Assembly: GCA_016647705.1 (NCBI GenBank)
Contig: CM028335.1
Span: 38,508,712-38,572,711, forward strand
Source of the DNA: Eucommia ulmoides
Taxonomy: Eukaryota; Streptophyta; Magnoliopsida; Garryales; Eucommiaceae
Length of the DNA: 64,000 nt
Reading direction: 5' to 3'
Numbering within the stretch: the stretch's first letter is position 1; the number at the start of each line of letters is the position of its first letter. Position numbers and translations under genes: made by a program. The notes under the pieces were generated by a model. It saw nothing but the letters and a program-made list of their open reading frames with translations. It searched no databases and was not told the DNA's origin. This document shows, one piece after another, positions 23,373 through 33,457 of the stretch.

Positions 23373-26300
23373 TGTTGGCCCAATGAGATACCCAAGAAAG
23401 GGGGTGAATTAGGTATTTATAAAAATTTAACCAAATTCTTATTTTTCAACACTTAAATAATCAAATAATTAATTTAATCCTAAATCAATTATTTATCTTT
23501 ATAACACAGCAGATAATTGTTATTTAATTCTAGGTGCATACTCAAACAACAAAAATATAAATAATGTAAATCAATGCAACACACAAGAATATATTCTGGT
23601 TCACCAAATTACTCCAGGCTAATCTAGTCCTCTGACCCTACAGAGATTCGCACTCACTAAATCACTTGATCCCTTTAACAGGTAGGAACCAAATTTTTAC
23701 ACAATGATTCTTTTCACAAGTTCAAAATCAACCATTACAATTCTTTTTTCACAGGCTAAAGAGGAACCTTATCTTTTTCCAGACTAAAGATTAACCTAAT
23801 TCTATTCAGGAGGAATCACCACCTAATCCTTCTTCCAGGCATAAGAATAACCTTATCTTTTTATTAGACTCAAGACTAAACTAATCTTTTCACAAGTTAA
23901 GGATCAAACCTCACAAAACACTCCAAGTATCATTTTCACATGTAAGGATAGAACCGTTATAATTCACTCACAATTAATTCTTATCAGGAAGAATCAAGCC
24001 TAACTCTTTTCAAGGGACAAGAGTAACCTAACCTTTTTAGACAATAAGTAAAGATTAAATATCAATCTCTTTATTGGAAGATATCGAAACCTTTACTACT
24101 TATGACTAGATACTCCCAACAGTATCTAATCTACATAAACTCACCAATTACAAAAATCGATAAGTTTCTTCCCACTCAGAGCTTCTACCACCTCAAATCA
24201 ATTTAAAATCAATTAATGTCCCGATAATTACTAGTTATAAAATTTACGTGAGGTATACAATATCTGATTATATTAAGTGTAGGTAGCACAAAATTGAACA
24301 CGTAATCAGATTATAACAAAAATCGTTTTAAAAGAATTTTTATGTATTTAAAGTTCAAAAATGATTTCACAAAAGATATTTCAACTAAGCAATCAATAAT
24401 AATTGAACTTCACAATTGAGAATAAAAACTTGGAAAGATCTCACAAGGATACCACTGAAAAAATAAAAATTAAATCGCTAGACAGCTTTGATCGGTGACG
24501 CTAAAACACTTAATGCTTTAACTCAAGAACTTCTCAAACAATTAAACTCACAATTGATCTCTTGATATAATCTAAGAATAATCACTCTTAGAAAGCTCAC
24601 AAACTGAAAGTTCTTGATAGATATATCATATTGATATGTGAAAAACGCAGGTCTATTTAAGCCGATTTGAAACAAGCCCTTTAACGGCTAGTTCCCTTAA
24701 GATATGCCAAGTAAATGCACATTTAGACCCCATATATCGATACCATTTAATCCTGATCCAATTCACTTAAATATGAATTTTAAAATATTCAATTAAGTCT
24801 CCAAATTAATTCTTAATTGCAAATCAATTAGATATGAAGTATTAAATGTACTTAATTAAGCAACACTTCAAAAATGTGTACCATATCTATAGGGATATTA
24901 AAATAAGTGTATCATATTATTAATATATCTAAATCCCTACAATATCTCACATAGATATCCAAAAAACGGCTAGTTAACGGCTACTTTTTGAATAGTTCCT
25001 CGAAATCCTCAAAATCTGAAACAACACAGTCGGTTGACTGATTATAGGCCATCAGTCGACCAATCGTTTCAAGTTGTAGCCCAAGTAATTTCTCAAACAA
25101 CAGTCAGTTGATCGATCAATACAGGATGCAAACTCAGCCCAAATTTCAGCCTTGATTAGTTGACCAATCATCGATGGTCAGTTGACCGATCGATACAGAG
25201 AGTTCAGCTATCAGCCATCGATTGACCGATCTCCCTTGATCGGTTGACCAATCGATACAGAAACTTTCCAAATCTTTAGCCTTTGCCCATCAATTGACCG
25301 ATCCTTTATGATTAGTTGACTAATCACTATTGGAACTCCGTTTCTGAAATTATTTTAACTCCAAAACTTCAATGTTTTCAACCTTTTAACCGATTTGTTT
25401 TCTCGGTTAACTAATTTGTTACTATTAATCAATTTTAAACACCAATCTTAGTTAGGTCAATTTTTCTTTCTCAATTTCACATTGAAGCAAATAATTGAAC
25501 TTAATTAGGATCCTATTATAAACACACATAAATATCCATCATCTAATTTGTTTCGTGTGTGATCCTAATCAGGATACATTAAGAGTAAAAATGAATTTGA
25601 GTTGTTTTCACCTAGATTCTTCAGAATCTTCAATCTCTTAATGTCTGTCTTTGCATCCTTCACAATTTCTTCATGTTGTTATCTTGATTGGAACTCTTTA
25701 AATTGGAACACTCAGGCCCCGTTTGGTAAGTGTTCCCAACCAAACCCAACCCAATCCAACCCAAAAATTCTGAGTTTGATTTTTGGGAACGCGTTTGGCA
25801 AGTACAAAACTCAACCCAACCCAACCCAAAAAATAAGAATTGATTCTCAAAATGTTAAGCAAATGAGAAACGAAAAAAACTTTTTTTTTTTTTTCCCAAA
25901 AAACTCAATTCAAAGTTCACAACTCCGGCCACCATTCGACGACCACCCGCCGCCGTCCACCACCGCTGGTCGTCCACTGCCGCCGGTCACCAGCCGTCAC
26001 CGTCCGGCGACTGTCTCCGGACACCGTGTGTCGCCATCTGTCCGCCGCCGCCGGCCACCGTCCTGCCACCACCGCCGTCGCCAACGTCCGCCTGTCCGGC
26101 CACCGTCTGACACCATCGTCGCCGTCTGGCCGCCGCCGCCAAACACAAAAAAAAAAAAATTAGTTTTAGGATAAAATTGTTACCAAACACAATTCTGTTC
26201 TCAGCACAAAATAAAAATTGTCGTTACCAAACGCAATTCTGTTCCTAAAATTGTCAACCCAACCCAATCCAACTCAAACTAACCCATTCCAGTTGGGTTC

Positions 26301-26399
26301 AGAAAAGTGGGAACACTAACCAAACGCCACCTCAATAAACTCATAAATTCCAGCAAAAATATCAACACTTAATTTTCTATTAAAATCCCGAGATCAACA
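23373..26399 (-). repeat. 5' LTR of the SIRE-like element
   Basis: In minus sense the LTR begins TGTTGATCTCGG at 26399 and ends GGGCCAACA at 23373, so it has TGTTG...CAACA inverted ends. The primer site follows after two bases. Subtracting the 617 bp MITE at 25715-26331 and its duplication leaves about 2.4 kb, a long LTR for a copia element. The GGTCAACCGATC palindrome cluster is at about 25030-25330. Confidence 0.78.
25715..26331. mobile_element. PIF/Harbinger (Tourist-like) MITE, 617 bp
   Basis: Starts GGCCCCGTTTGGTAAGTGTTCCCA and ends with its near inverse, TGGGAACACTAACCAAACGCCACC. It is flanked by the 3 bp direct repeat TCA (25712-25714, 26332-26334). The flanking LTR sequence (AACACTCA then ATAAACTCA) is continuous in the copy near 20605, confirming an insertion. 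The interior has repeated CCCAACCCAA motifs near both ends and a strikingly GC-rich CCGCCGCC/CCACC core (25925-26140) that yields spurious open frames. No transposase. Confidence 0.85.
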
Positions 26400-26442
26400 C
26401 TCAAGTTCACATCTCTTTAATCGCTTTGAGTTTGAGAGGGAA
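26400..26442 (+). other. 3' internal end and polypurine tract of the old copia
   Basis: A short stub between the SIRE-like LTR and the second small LTR; it ends GAGTTTGAGAGGGAA immediately before the LTR start, as a copia polypurine tract should. Confidence 0.5.
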
Positions 26443-26615
26443 TGTTAATATTAATGTAACATATGAGTTTAGCCCATTAGGTCAAAACCTTATCCCTAGG
26501 GTTCCTTTAGTCGTCTAAAATATTTTTATTATATATCTCTGTACAGCACATTATTTTTCTAAATATCAATACAATCATTTTATGTTTACTATTTCACTTC
26601 TCAATTATTCTAATA
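26443..26615 (+). repeat. 3' LTR of the old copia element
   Basis: 173 bp, TGTTAATATTAATG to TTCTAATA, partner of the LTR at 6216-6386. The next five bases, GTTTT, match the five bases before the other LTR (GTTTG) at four of five positions. That is consistent with a decayed target-site duplication and with the two LTRs bounding one insertion about 20.4 kb apart. Confidence 0.6.
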
Positions 26616-26620
26616 GTTTT

Positions 26621-27175
26621 TTATAAATAATGTCATGTGAGAAATTTATTATTAGAGTTGTGGCCCACTAGAATTTATTTTTGAAAAAGTAGGATTAGGT
26701 TAAATTATCGCTAAAATTGTCAAAATTAGTGTTGGTTTGGGTTAAAAGACAAGGCACATGCTAAACCTTTAGTTTAATCTTTTCTATGAAACACATTGAG
26801 TTGTAGACTTTTATCTGTAATCAAGACTATGACAATTTTCCTACGCCCAAGACAGATTCCAGATTTCCCGTAACATCAGATCGGAAAGGGAATAGAAGAA
26901 ATGAAGCTGCATGTGGTCAGTTAAAAAAATCGCAAGAAGTGGCCATTTTATTTAGAAAGGGAAAAAAATGCATTTTTATTAAGTAGATTACAGTATTTTC
27001 ATGGAGTCATATAAAGGTGCATTGAGGTTGATGCAATGGTGTCTTCCAAAGTCAATTAGAAGTTGTTACAATTTTTATGAAATCATAAAATGGGTTTACG
27101 CGTTCACACTGGTCTGAATCTGGGAATTGTTTATTCACAAATTAAGTGAAACACGGATATTTTATATCCAATGGA
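26621..27175. other. Upstream region of the ATL gene
   Basis: AT-rich, non-repetitive sequence between the last LTR and the TATA-like box; no coding potential seen. It is the likely proximal promoter of the RING-H2 gene. The nearest retroelement end is only about 790 bp from the start codon. Confidence 0.5.
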
Positions 27176-27182
27176 TATAAAT
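27176..27182 (+). promoter_or_regulatory. TATA-like box of the ATL gene
   Basis: TATAAAT lies about 220 bp upstream of the start codon. A CTCTCTCTCTCCC pyrimidine tract at 27259-27274, common in plant leaders, follows. Transcription would start near 27205-27215; this is prediction only. Confidence 0.4.
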
Positions 27183-27254
27183 TCTTCTTCATTTATGGCT
27201 CCAGTTTGAAATCTTGCCTTCTGGGCTATCGCATTAATTTCCACAACTAATTTC

Positions 27255-27417
27255 ATGACACTCTCTCTCTCCCTGTAAATGTGACTTCAATGAGTAAAAA
27301 TACTCAACTAATACTCTTTCATCAGTAGCTGAGCTAGAAAATAGTTTTTTGAGGTTCTTCATTTGTGCTATGATTGAAAGATTTCTTTCAGCTCAAGGAA
27401 AATGGATTGGGAAATGA
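27255..27417 (+). promoter_or_regulatory. Upstream ORFs in the ATL leader
   Basis: The predicted leader has several upstream ATGs: a 7-codon ORF at 27255-27278, a minimal ATG-stop at 27279, a 12-codon ORF at 27290-27328 and a 15-codon ORF at 27370-27417. The last is out of frame and overlaps the main start at 27402. If transcription begins upstream of these, they should reduce translation of the ligase. Confidence 0.45.
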
Positions 27418-28847
27418 AAGAGAAAATGAGAGTTTCTCCATTACAGCAACCGTTTTCAGTTCCTCCTCCTCCTCCTCCACTTGAATCAGGTGGTTTCGAT
27501 TTGAACAGGAAGGTGAGTCCAAGTATACTTCTCATCATTATAATTCTCGCTATAATCTTCTTTGTTTCCGGTCTCCTCCATCTTCTTGTTAGATTCCTCC
27601 TGCGACCCCAAAACAGAGACCCAGATGAATATGATAACGTCACCGCCCTCCAAGGTCAATTACAGCAGCTCTTCCATCTTCACGACTCGGGTGTCGATCA
27701 ATCCTTCATAGATACTCTTCCAGTCTTCAATTATAACTCAATAATCGGTGTCAAAAACCCATTCGATTGCGCTGTTTGCTTGTGTGAATTCGAGTCTGAA
27801 AATAAACTCAGGTTGTTGCCCAAATGTAGTCACGCCTTCCACATCGAGTGTATTGATACATGGCTTTTGTCTCACTCCACTTGCCCTCTTTGTAGAGCTG
27901 CTCTTGTTCCTGATTTCTCACCCAATACCAACTGTTCGCCGATATTGCTTGTTCTCGAATCCGGCAGCGAGACGTCAAGAGAGATTTTGGCCGAGAGGGA
28001 AGGTAATTTATGCGCCACTAACTCCTCCAGAAGAACAAATTCTCATCTGGGCGTCGATTTGGACAACGAATTCGGGCTTTCAAACAGAGAATTTTTGAGA
28101 AAATCTTGCGAAATTGAAACCAAAGATGGGGAAATTCGTGTAAAAAATGTGGGTTCCGACTTAGAAGAGAAAGTTGTGGCCGTTAAGCTTGGCAAGTTTA
28201 GGAATGTTGATGGCGTTGGAGGAGAAAGCAGCAGCAACAACAATGCTGATGCGAGAAGGTGTTTTTCCATGGGGTCTTTTGAGTATGTAATGGACGAGAA
28301 TTCTTCGCTTCAAGTACCTATTAGGAGGACCCCAACCAAGAAACTGTCGAGTAAGAAGAATGGATCTCTGCCGTTAATTCCTGGCCATCGGCTTGCGATG
28401 TCCGAATGCGATTGCGATTCAAGAAGAGAATTCAACGGTTTCGAACCATTTAGAAGCATTACCACTACTAATGTTACTGGGAGGAGCAAACGAGAGAGCT
28501 TTTCGGTATCCAAGATTTGGCTCCGGGGGAAGAGAGAGAAACCCAGTTGGGAGACCGCGGAGTTCCCGAACAGGGCTGTTTCGTTCAGGTTTCCGGTGAG
28601 CCGGAATGTTGTGGCCGTTGAGGAGTTGAAGAAGAAGAATGAGGGGGATGGTAGGAGGGCTCTTTCCGAGATTAATGTTCGGAGGTGGGAAAATGGAGGG
28701 AGTGAAATGGGTTGCGACGAGGAGATAGAGAGTTGTAACAGTTTGGATTCTGAGGCAAATCGACCATCATTTGCAAGGAGGACTCTGCTTTGGATCAAGG
28801 GAAGACAGAACAAGGTGGTCCATTCATCTTTTTCCTCCAATGTCTAG
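27402..28847 (+). CDS. ATL-family RING-H2 E3 ubiquitin ligase (ATL13/46/47-like)
   Basis: A 481-residue intact, intronless frame. In order: a proline run at residues 21-26; one membrane segment at about 41-67 (SILLIIIILAIIFFV); a GLD-like motif, GVDQSFIDTLP, at 97-107; and a RING-H2 domain at 123-164. The RING ligands are C123, C126, C142, H144, H147, C150, C161 and C164, in the canonical ATL spacing, with P140 and W154 conserved. The C-terminal half includes RRCFSMGSFEYVMD at about 286-299, a motif I associate with the ATL13/46/47 subgroup. Such proteins sit in membranes and pass ubiquitin from E2 enzymes to substrates; this protein's substrate is unknown. The start at 27402 has A at -3 and G at +4; in-frame ATGs at 27414 and 27426 are alternatives. 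Confidence 0.93.
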   Translation: MDWEMKEKMRVSPLQQPFSVPPPPPPLESGGFDLNRKVSPSILLIIIILAIIFFVSGLLHLLVRFLLRPQNRDPDEYDNVTALQGQLQQLFHLHDSGVDQSFIDTLPVFNYNSIIGVKNPFDCAVCLCEFESENKLRLLPKCSHAFHIECIDTWLLSHSTCPLCRAALVPDFSPNTNCSPILLVLESGSETSREILAEREGNLCATNSSRRTNSHLGVDLDNEFGLSNREFLRKSCEIETKDGEIRVKNVGSDLEEKVVAVKLGKFRNVDGVGGESSSNNNADARRCFSMGSFEYVMDENSSLQVPIRRTPTKKLSSKKNGSLPLIPGHRLAMSECDCDSRREFNGFEPFRSITTTNVTGRSKRESFSVSKIWLRGKREKPSWETAEFPNRAVSFRFPVSRNVVAVEELKKKNEGDGRRALSEINVRRWENGGSEMGCDEEIESCNSLDSEANRPSFARRTLLWIKGRQNKVVHSSFSSNV

Positions 28848-30884
28848 GGTCCTTTGTTTCTTCAGTTATTCAAATTTTCATTTGTTGGGAGCAAAACTGC
28901 ACAACGATGGAATTGTAGAACAGTCCCAATACAAAAATCAACATGTTTCATAATTCTGAACATTTTAGTTGTGAAAGATGGCGAATTCTTTTTCTGAATT
29001 CTCTCGTAGCTTATGATTGGTGTTTTTTATATGGTTGCACAATATATTAATTTTAAATTTATATATTTAAAAAGATAGTAAATAGTAATAATGAGAAAAA
29101 ATATTGAGAAATACAAATATAAAATTTAAAAGAAATACAATATAATTTAATTTAAACATCTTCAAAATAGAGGGGTGAAACTTTTAGGTAAAACATTCAA
29201 AAACTTCCATAATTCAATTTTATCTTTGCATTTCTCTCAAATCAATTTTAACAAAATGACATTTTAAAATAATGAATATACTTCAATACACCAAAGTAAT
29301 TTGGGTGTATGTGCATTTATTTTGAAAATAGAGAGATTTCATTCAATCTTCATAATTGATGTCCAATCCAGTGTCAAATGATACAATCTTTATATTTCAC
29401 TAGCAGGGGGTAGGTCACCAAAACACTTATAACTTTTGATCTAAAAGTTACAAGTTTTAGTAAAAAGAAGAAAATTACAAATTATTTTTATAATAATTAT
29501 TTAAAAAATTGAATTTGCCAAACATTTGTTGAATGTCTTTACTCATTAGTACATGTAGCAATGGTCCATTGTTACTTTGAAACAATTCAAGAAAATGTAG
29601 AGCACAAAATAAAAGCCAATAAATTACATCTTTCTAAAAAATTACACATGTGCTTAAAATTATTTTTCTAACATAACTCATTCACTCAATATTTACTTCA
29701 TGGCCGACAATGTGTCATTAGATTGAGGTCAATTGTAAGTTTAACAGTCACTTCAATGGAGTCCAACATAAAAAACAAATGAAAACGATACATATAAACT
29801 TCTTTAAATTCCAAATATTAAATATTTATCATTAATTATAATATTGCATAAAAAATAGTTCTCATAGAAATTATGATTTTTTAATGGTACAACAAAAATA
29901 CAAGTAGTAAATTGTGATGAAAAGCTGTAACTTTCGGTGAAGAACTTGTAAATTTTGAATTATAACTTCTAAAAAATACATCTTTGTATGGTTTTTAAGT
30001 TAATTCATTTTTCAAGAAAATCTCACAAGTTCAATCAATATAACTTTTTCTTTTTTAAAGCAAAAAAAAAAAAAAAAAAAAAAAGAAGAACGTGAGAAAA
30101 ATAGTAAAATTTTGTTTCCGATATTATGGTGAAAAAAAACATAAATCATGAATTTCATGCTTTTGTAATCATATTTAAACATTTCATAAATTCATTAAAG
30201 TTAGGTATACTATAGTATCATATAAACTAATAATTAACCAAAAATTCGAATGACAAAACCCTAATATGAATGCCCAAACTTTCAATGGCAAGTTACCCGA
30301 AAAAATGAACCCAAAAAGTTAATCTTGGATTATGGAGAATTGAATAGAAACCAAAATAAAATTAGATTCTTACTTTCAAAAATAAAAATGGAGAGTGAGT
30401 GGGAAAGATAACCAAATAGAGAAACATACTTTCAACTTCAGCTCCTTTCAAGAAATACAGTTGCTGGGCTAAAATAAAAAATAGTCGGAATTGGTAAATT
30501 TCTTAAAATAAAAGGGTGAAAACAAAATTAATTATATTTTAAGTAATATTCTATGAAAATACACTTCCAATTTAATCAATTTAGTCTCCAATTAACCTCT
30601 AGAAAATTCAATTTTAACCCGAAAATTTATTTCTTTACTGAATTTCTTCAATTTGCCCGATTTTTTGTATTTTTCTTTTTTTTTTCAAAATATGAAGTAA
30701 AAATTAAACACATGAATCTAAAGCGAATTCATCCTTTTAAACATAGTTTAAACTTTGTCCAAATTTGGGCTTTAGACTTGGCACTTCTATAAAAATGCGA
30801 AAACAGGCGAGACAAAATGCGGTGTTTATAGTTACAAACGATAATTGGACCAATACTAAAACAAACATGTCAAACCATGGGTAT
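28848..30884. other. AT-rich gene-free spacer
   Basis: About 2 kb downstream of the ATL gene. It contains the gene's 3' UTR (first few hundred bases; no clear AATAAA), then AT-rich unique-looking sequence with a 24-base poly(A) run at about 30061-30084. No coding region, terminal repeats or RNA gene recognised. Confidence 0.55.
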
Positions 30885-31020
30885 TTGCAAAAGGTGACCT
30901 TGTTCAATGAAAAATTGGCATTACAACATGAGATCGAGCCAAAGGCAAGTTGGGGTCCGAATTGGGAAGGTCCATACTGAATTACCATGTTATTGACCCT
31001 GGTACCTATGAGCTCGAAAC
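30885..31020 (+). pseudogene. Scrap of Tat/gypsy integrase C-terminus
   Basis: A short plus-strand stretch encodes QKVTLFNEK and WGPNWEGPY, matching the RKVTLANKEK and APTWEGSYR segments of the Tat integrase near 59320-59390. It is only about 45 codons, broken and old. It ends where SIRE-like LTR homology starts. Confidence 0.6.
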
Positions 31021-31039
31021 CCTAGAATAAGATCGGAGA

Positions 31040-31960
31040 AAAATCGTTTTCAAACTTAAAGAGTATAAAAATTCATTTTAAAACGATTTTGTGATTATCT
31101 GATTACGTGTTTAATTTTGTGGTACCCATACTTGTTATAATCAGATATTAAATCCAATCACGTAGTAACTTTCAGGACATTAATTGAGCATAATTGTTTT
31201 GAGGTGGTAGAAGCTCCGAGTGGAAAGAAACTCATTATTTTTTGTATTGGTGAGTTTGTGCGGATTAGATATGGTTGGGGCTGTATTTAGTCAAGGTAGC
31301 TTAGATTTCAATCTTTTTTGGGAAAATTATTGAGGTTTGATCTTTATCTAAGGTATAAAAATGTTAGGTTATTCTTTTCCCTTGAAAAGAATTAGGAGTG
31401 AATTCTTCCTTAATATAATTTATTTTTGAGTGAATTGTAAATATTCAATCCTTACTTGGGAAAATGATACTTGTGAGTGTTGTTAAGGTTTGATTTTAAG
31501 CATACTAAAAAGATTAAGTTGTGATTCTTCCTGTAATAGAATTAGGTTAGTTTTTAGCCTGCAAAAAAAAAAAAAGGTTCTTCCTTAGCCTATGAAATTT
31601 TTTTTTGTAAAGGTTGATTATGAGCCTAAGAAAATAATCATTTTAAGGGTTTGGTTCCTACCTTTAAAGAAATCTGGGTTTTAAAGGGTGCGAATCTCCG
31701 TGGAACTCGGGGGACTGGATTATGCAAGGTTAGCTTGCTGAACTAGGATATATCGTGGTGTGTTTCATTGTTTATTTTGTTTTACATTTTGTTTGGGTGT
31801 GCACTTAAATTAAATACACTTATTCGCTGCATAACGAACATAATAATTGATTTAGGATAAATTGATTATTTGATTAATTAAGTGTTGAAAGATTTAAATT
31901 TGTTTAAATTTTTATAACTACCCAATTCACCCCCATCTTGGGTAGCTCAGTAGGTCAACA
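31040..31960 (+). repeat. SIRE-like LTR, 3' portion
   Basis: Matches the last 920 or so bases of the family LTR in plus orientation and ends GGTCAACA at 31960. The next sequence is the internal region of a SIRE-like element in the opposite orientation, so this LTR is not the partner of what follows it. Confidence 0.72.
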
Positions 31961-33082
31961 CTAACAAATTTAAATGAATTTAAACTACGATGGGTTAGAA
32001 GTACATCTGATGTCCTTGGAGAAACCTTTTCTTGTTACCTCATTTATACCTTTTATTGATTTTGGTATACAATTTTCTTTAGCTTGTCTGTATCTTGCAA
32101 ACCTTTGATCGTTGTCATTTGAATCAATTACATGTTTCTTTGCACATATCGATTATGGGTTTTTAGTGATTTACCATCTTGACTTTGTTACATATTTTTC
32201 GTTTGTTCCTTTTGTTCCAATTCTAACAATATGTGATTCGGCACAAGATTTTGTGTGCTGCTCTTTGGTATCCATTTCATTTTGAGTCCATTCTAATTAG
32301 AAATAAACTTAGGGTTTTTAAACCAATATGATACTTTAAAATATTTGTATCTCAACTTTGATTGATTATTATAAATAGCACGAGAAGTAAAACATGAATT
32401 ATTGTTAACAATAGCAAAATTACAATCATGGGCTTGTGATGAATAATGAGATAACGTCCATAAACTATTTTCAAAGATGGAGAAACAATCTCATAATCAC
32501 TTAACATAGATTTGAGGTCAGATTTTGATTTTTTGAAAATTTTCTTATGTAAATAAATATTTATTTCAAGATATGATCTTTGTCTGGAAACCACATCAAA
32601 ATATTCAATTTTTGAAATCTCCAAATTTGAATTTAAAACCTTATTTTCTTTTAAAGAATTGAAATCATTTTTCAAAAATTCATTTTCATTTTCAAGAAAA
32701 TCTATTTTGGAGAGCAGATTATTTATTTACAAAACAATATTTGAAAACTCTTTTGTTCCACAATAATTATCTAAATGTATTTTAGATTTTCGAACACTTT
32801 TTCTTCTATTTTCAAAATAATCAATTTTTCTTTTTAAACTCAAATTTTCTTTGGTAAAAAGAAGTGTAAAGGCAAGTAATTTTTTCATGACAATATAGAC
32901 ATTTTCATTATCATCATTTTCATTACTGCCACTAATACCTTAGAATCATTAATAACATTATAATTCAAGGATCTATCATATTCAAGAGGTGATACACATA
33001 AGCTTTTTTTTTTTAGTGCAATCCATGTGATCGTGTTATAGGATGTTAAGCCTATTCAGCTAAAACCAACTTTGGTACCAAT
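31961..33082 (-). mobile_element. SIRE-like internal 5' half (gag region)
   Basis: Homologous throughout to 22165-23372: in minus sense a primer site like TTGGTACCAAAG at 33069-33081, then the gag-like stretch ending at the same internal point (about 22165) where the other copy changes to 3' sequence. It is preceded on its right by an LTR in the matching orientation (33083-33457). A broken fossil. Confidence 0.65.
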
Positions 33083-33457
33083 TATTAGTCCATAGATCTA
33101 CCCAAGAGAGGGTTAGATTGGGTAGTTGTGAAAATGTAAATAAATAAATTATTAATCAATCACAAAATTTCCCTATCTAATTATTATCTTGAATTATAGA
33201 AGAAATGTGTTTCTCAAAATGCACAACCAATCTGACAGTGATAGAGAAACTGAACATATAGATTTATCCTGATTCGATAAGCTACTCTTTCCTATACCCA
33301 GTCCCTTAAGCTCTCGTAGGGATTTTGTAATTCACTAACCCTGATTCCTTTCCCAAGTAAGACCCAAACTCTTACAATTTTTTTTCACAGGCTAATGACT
33401 AACTTAATTCTTTTCCCATACTCAGAATCAAACATTGACACTTACCCAAACTCTTCC
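33083..33457 (-). repeat. SIRE-like LTR, terminal fragment
   Basis: In minus sense this is the last 375 bases of the LTR ahead of the primer site; it is cut at 33457 by the start of a copia element. Confidence 0.6.

Noticed and set aside
25602-26174. A 190-codon plus-strand frame
   Set aside because: It starts in LTR sequence, runs across the MITE boundary and through the GC-rich core; chance openness in repeats.
28043-28840. Antisense frames of 75 and 176 codons within the ATL gene
   Set aside because: Shadows of the real plus-strand coding sequence; no domains.
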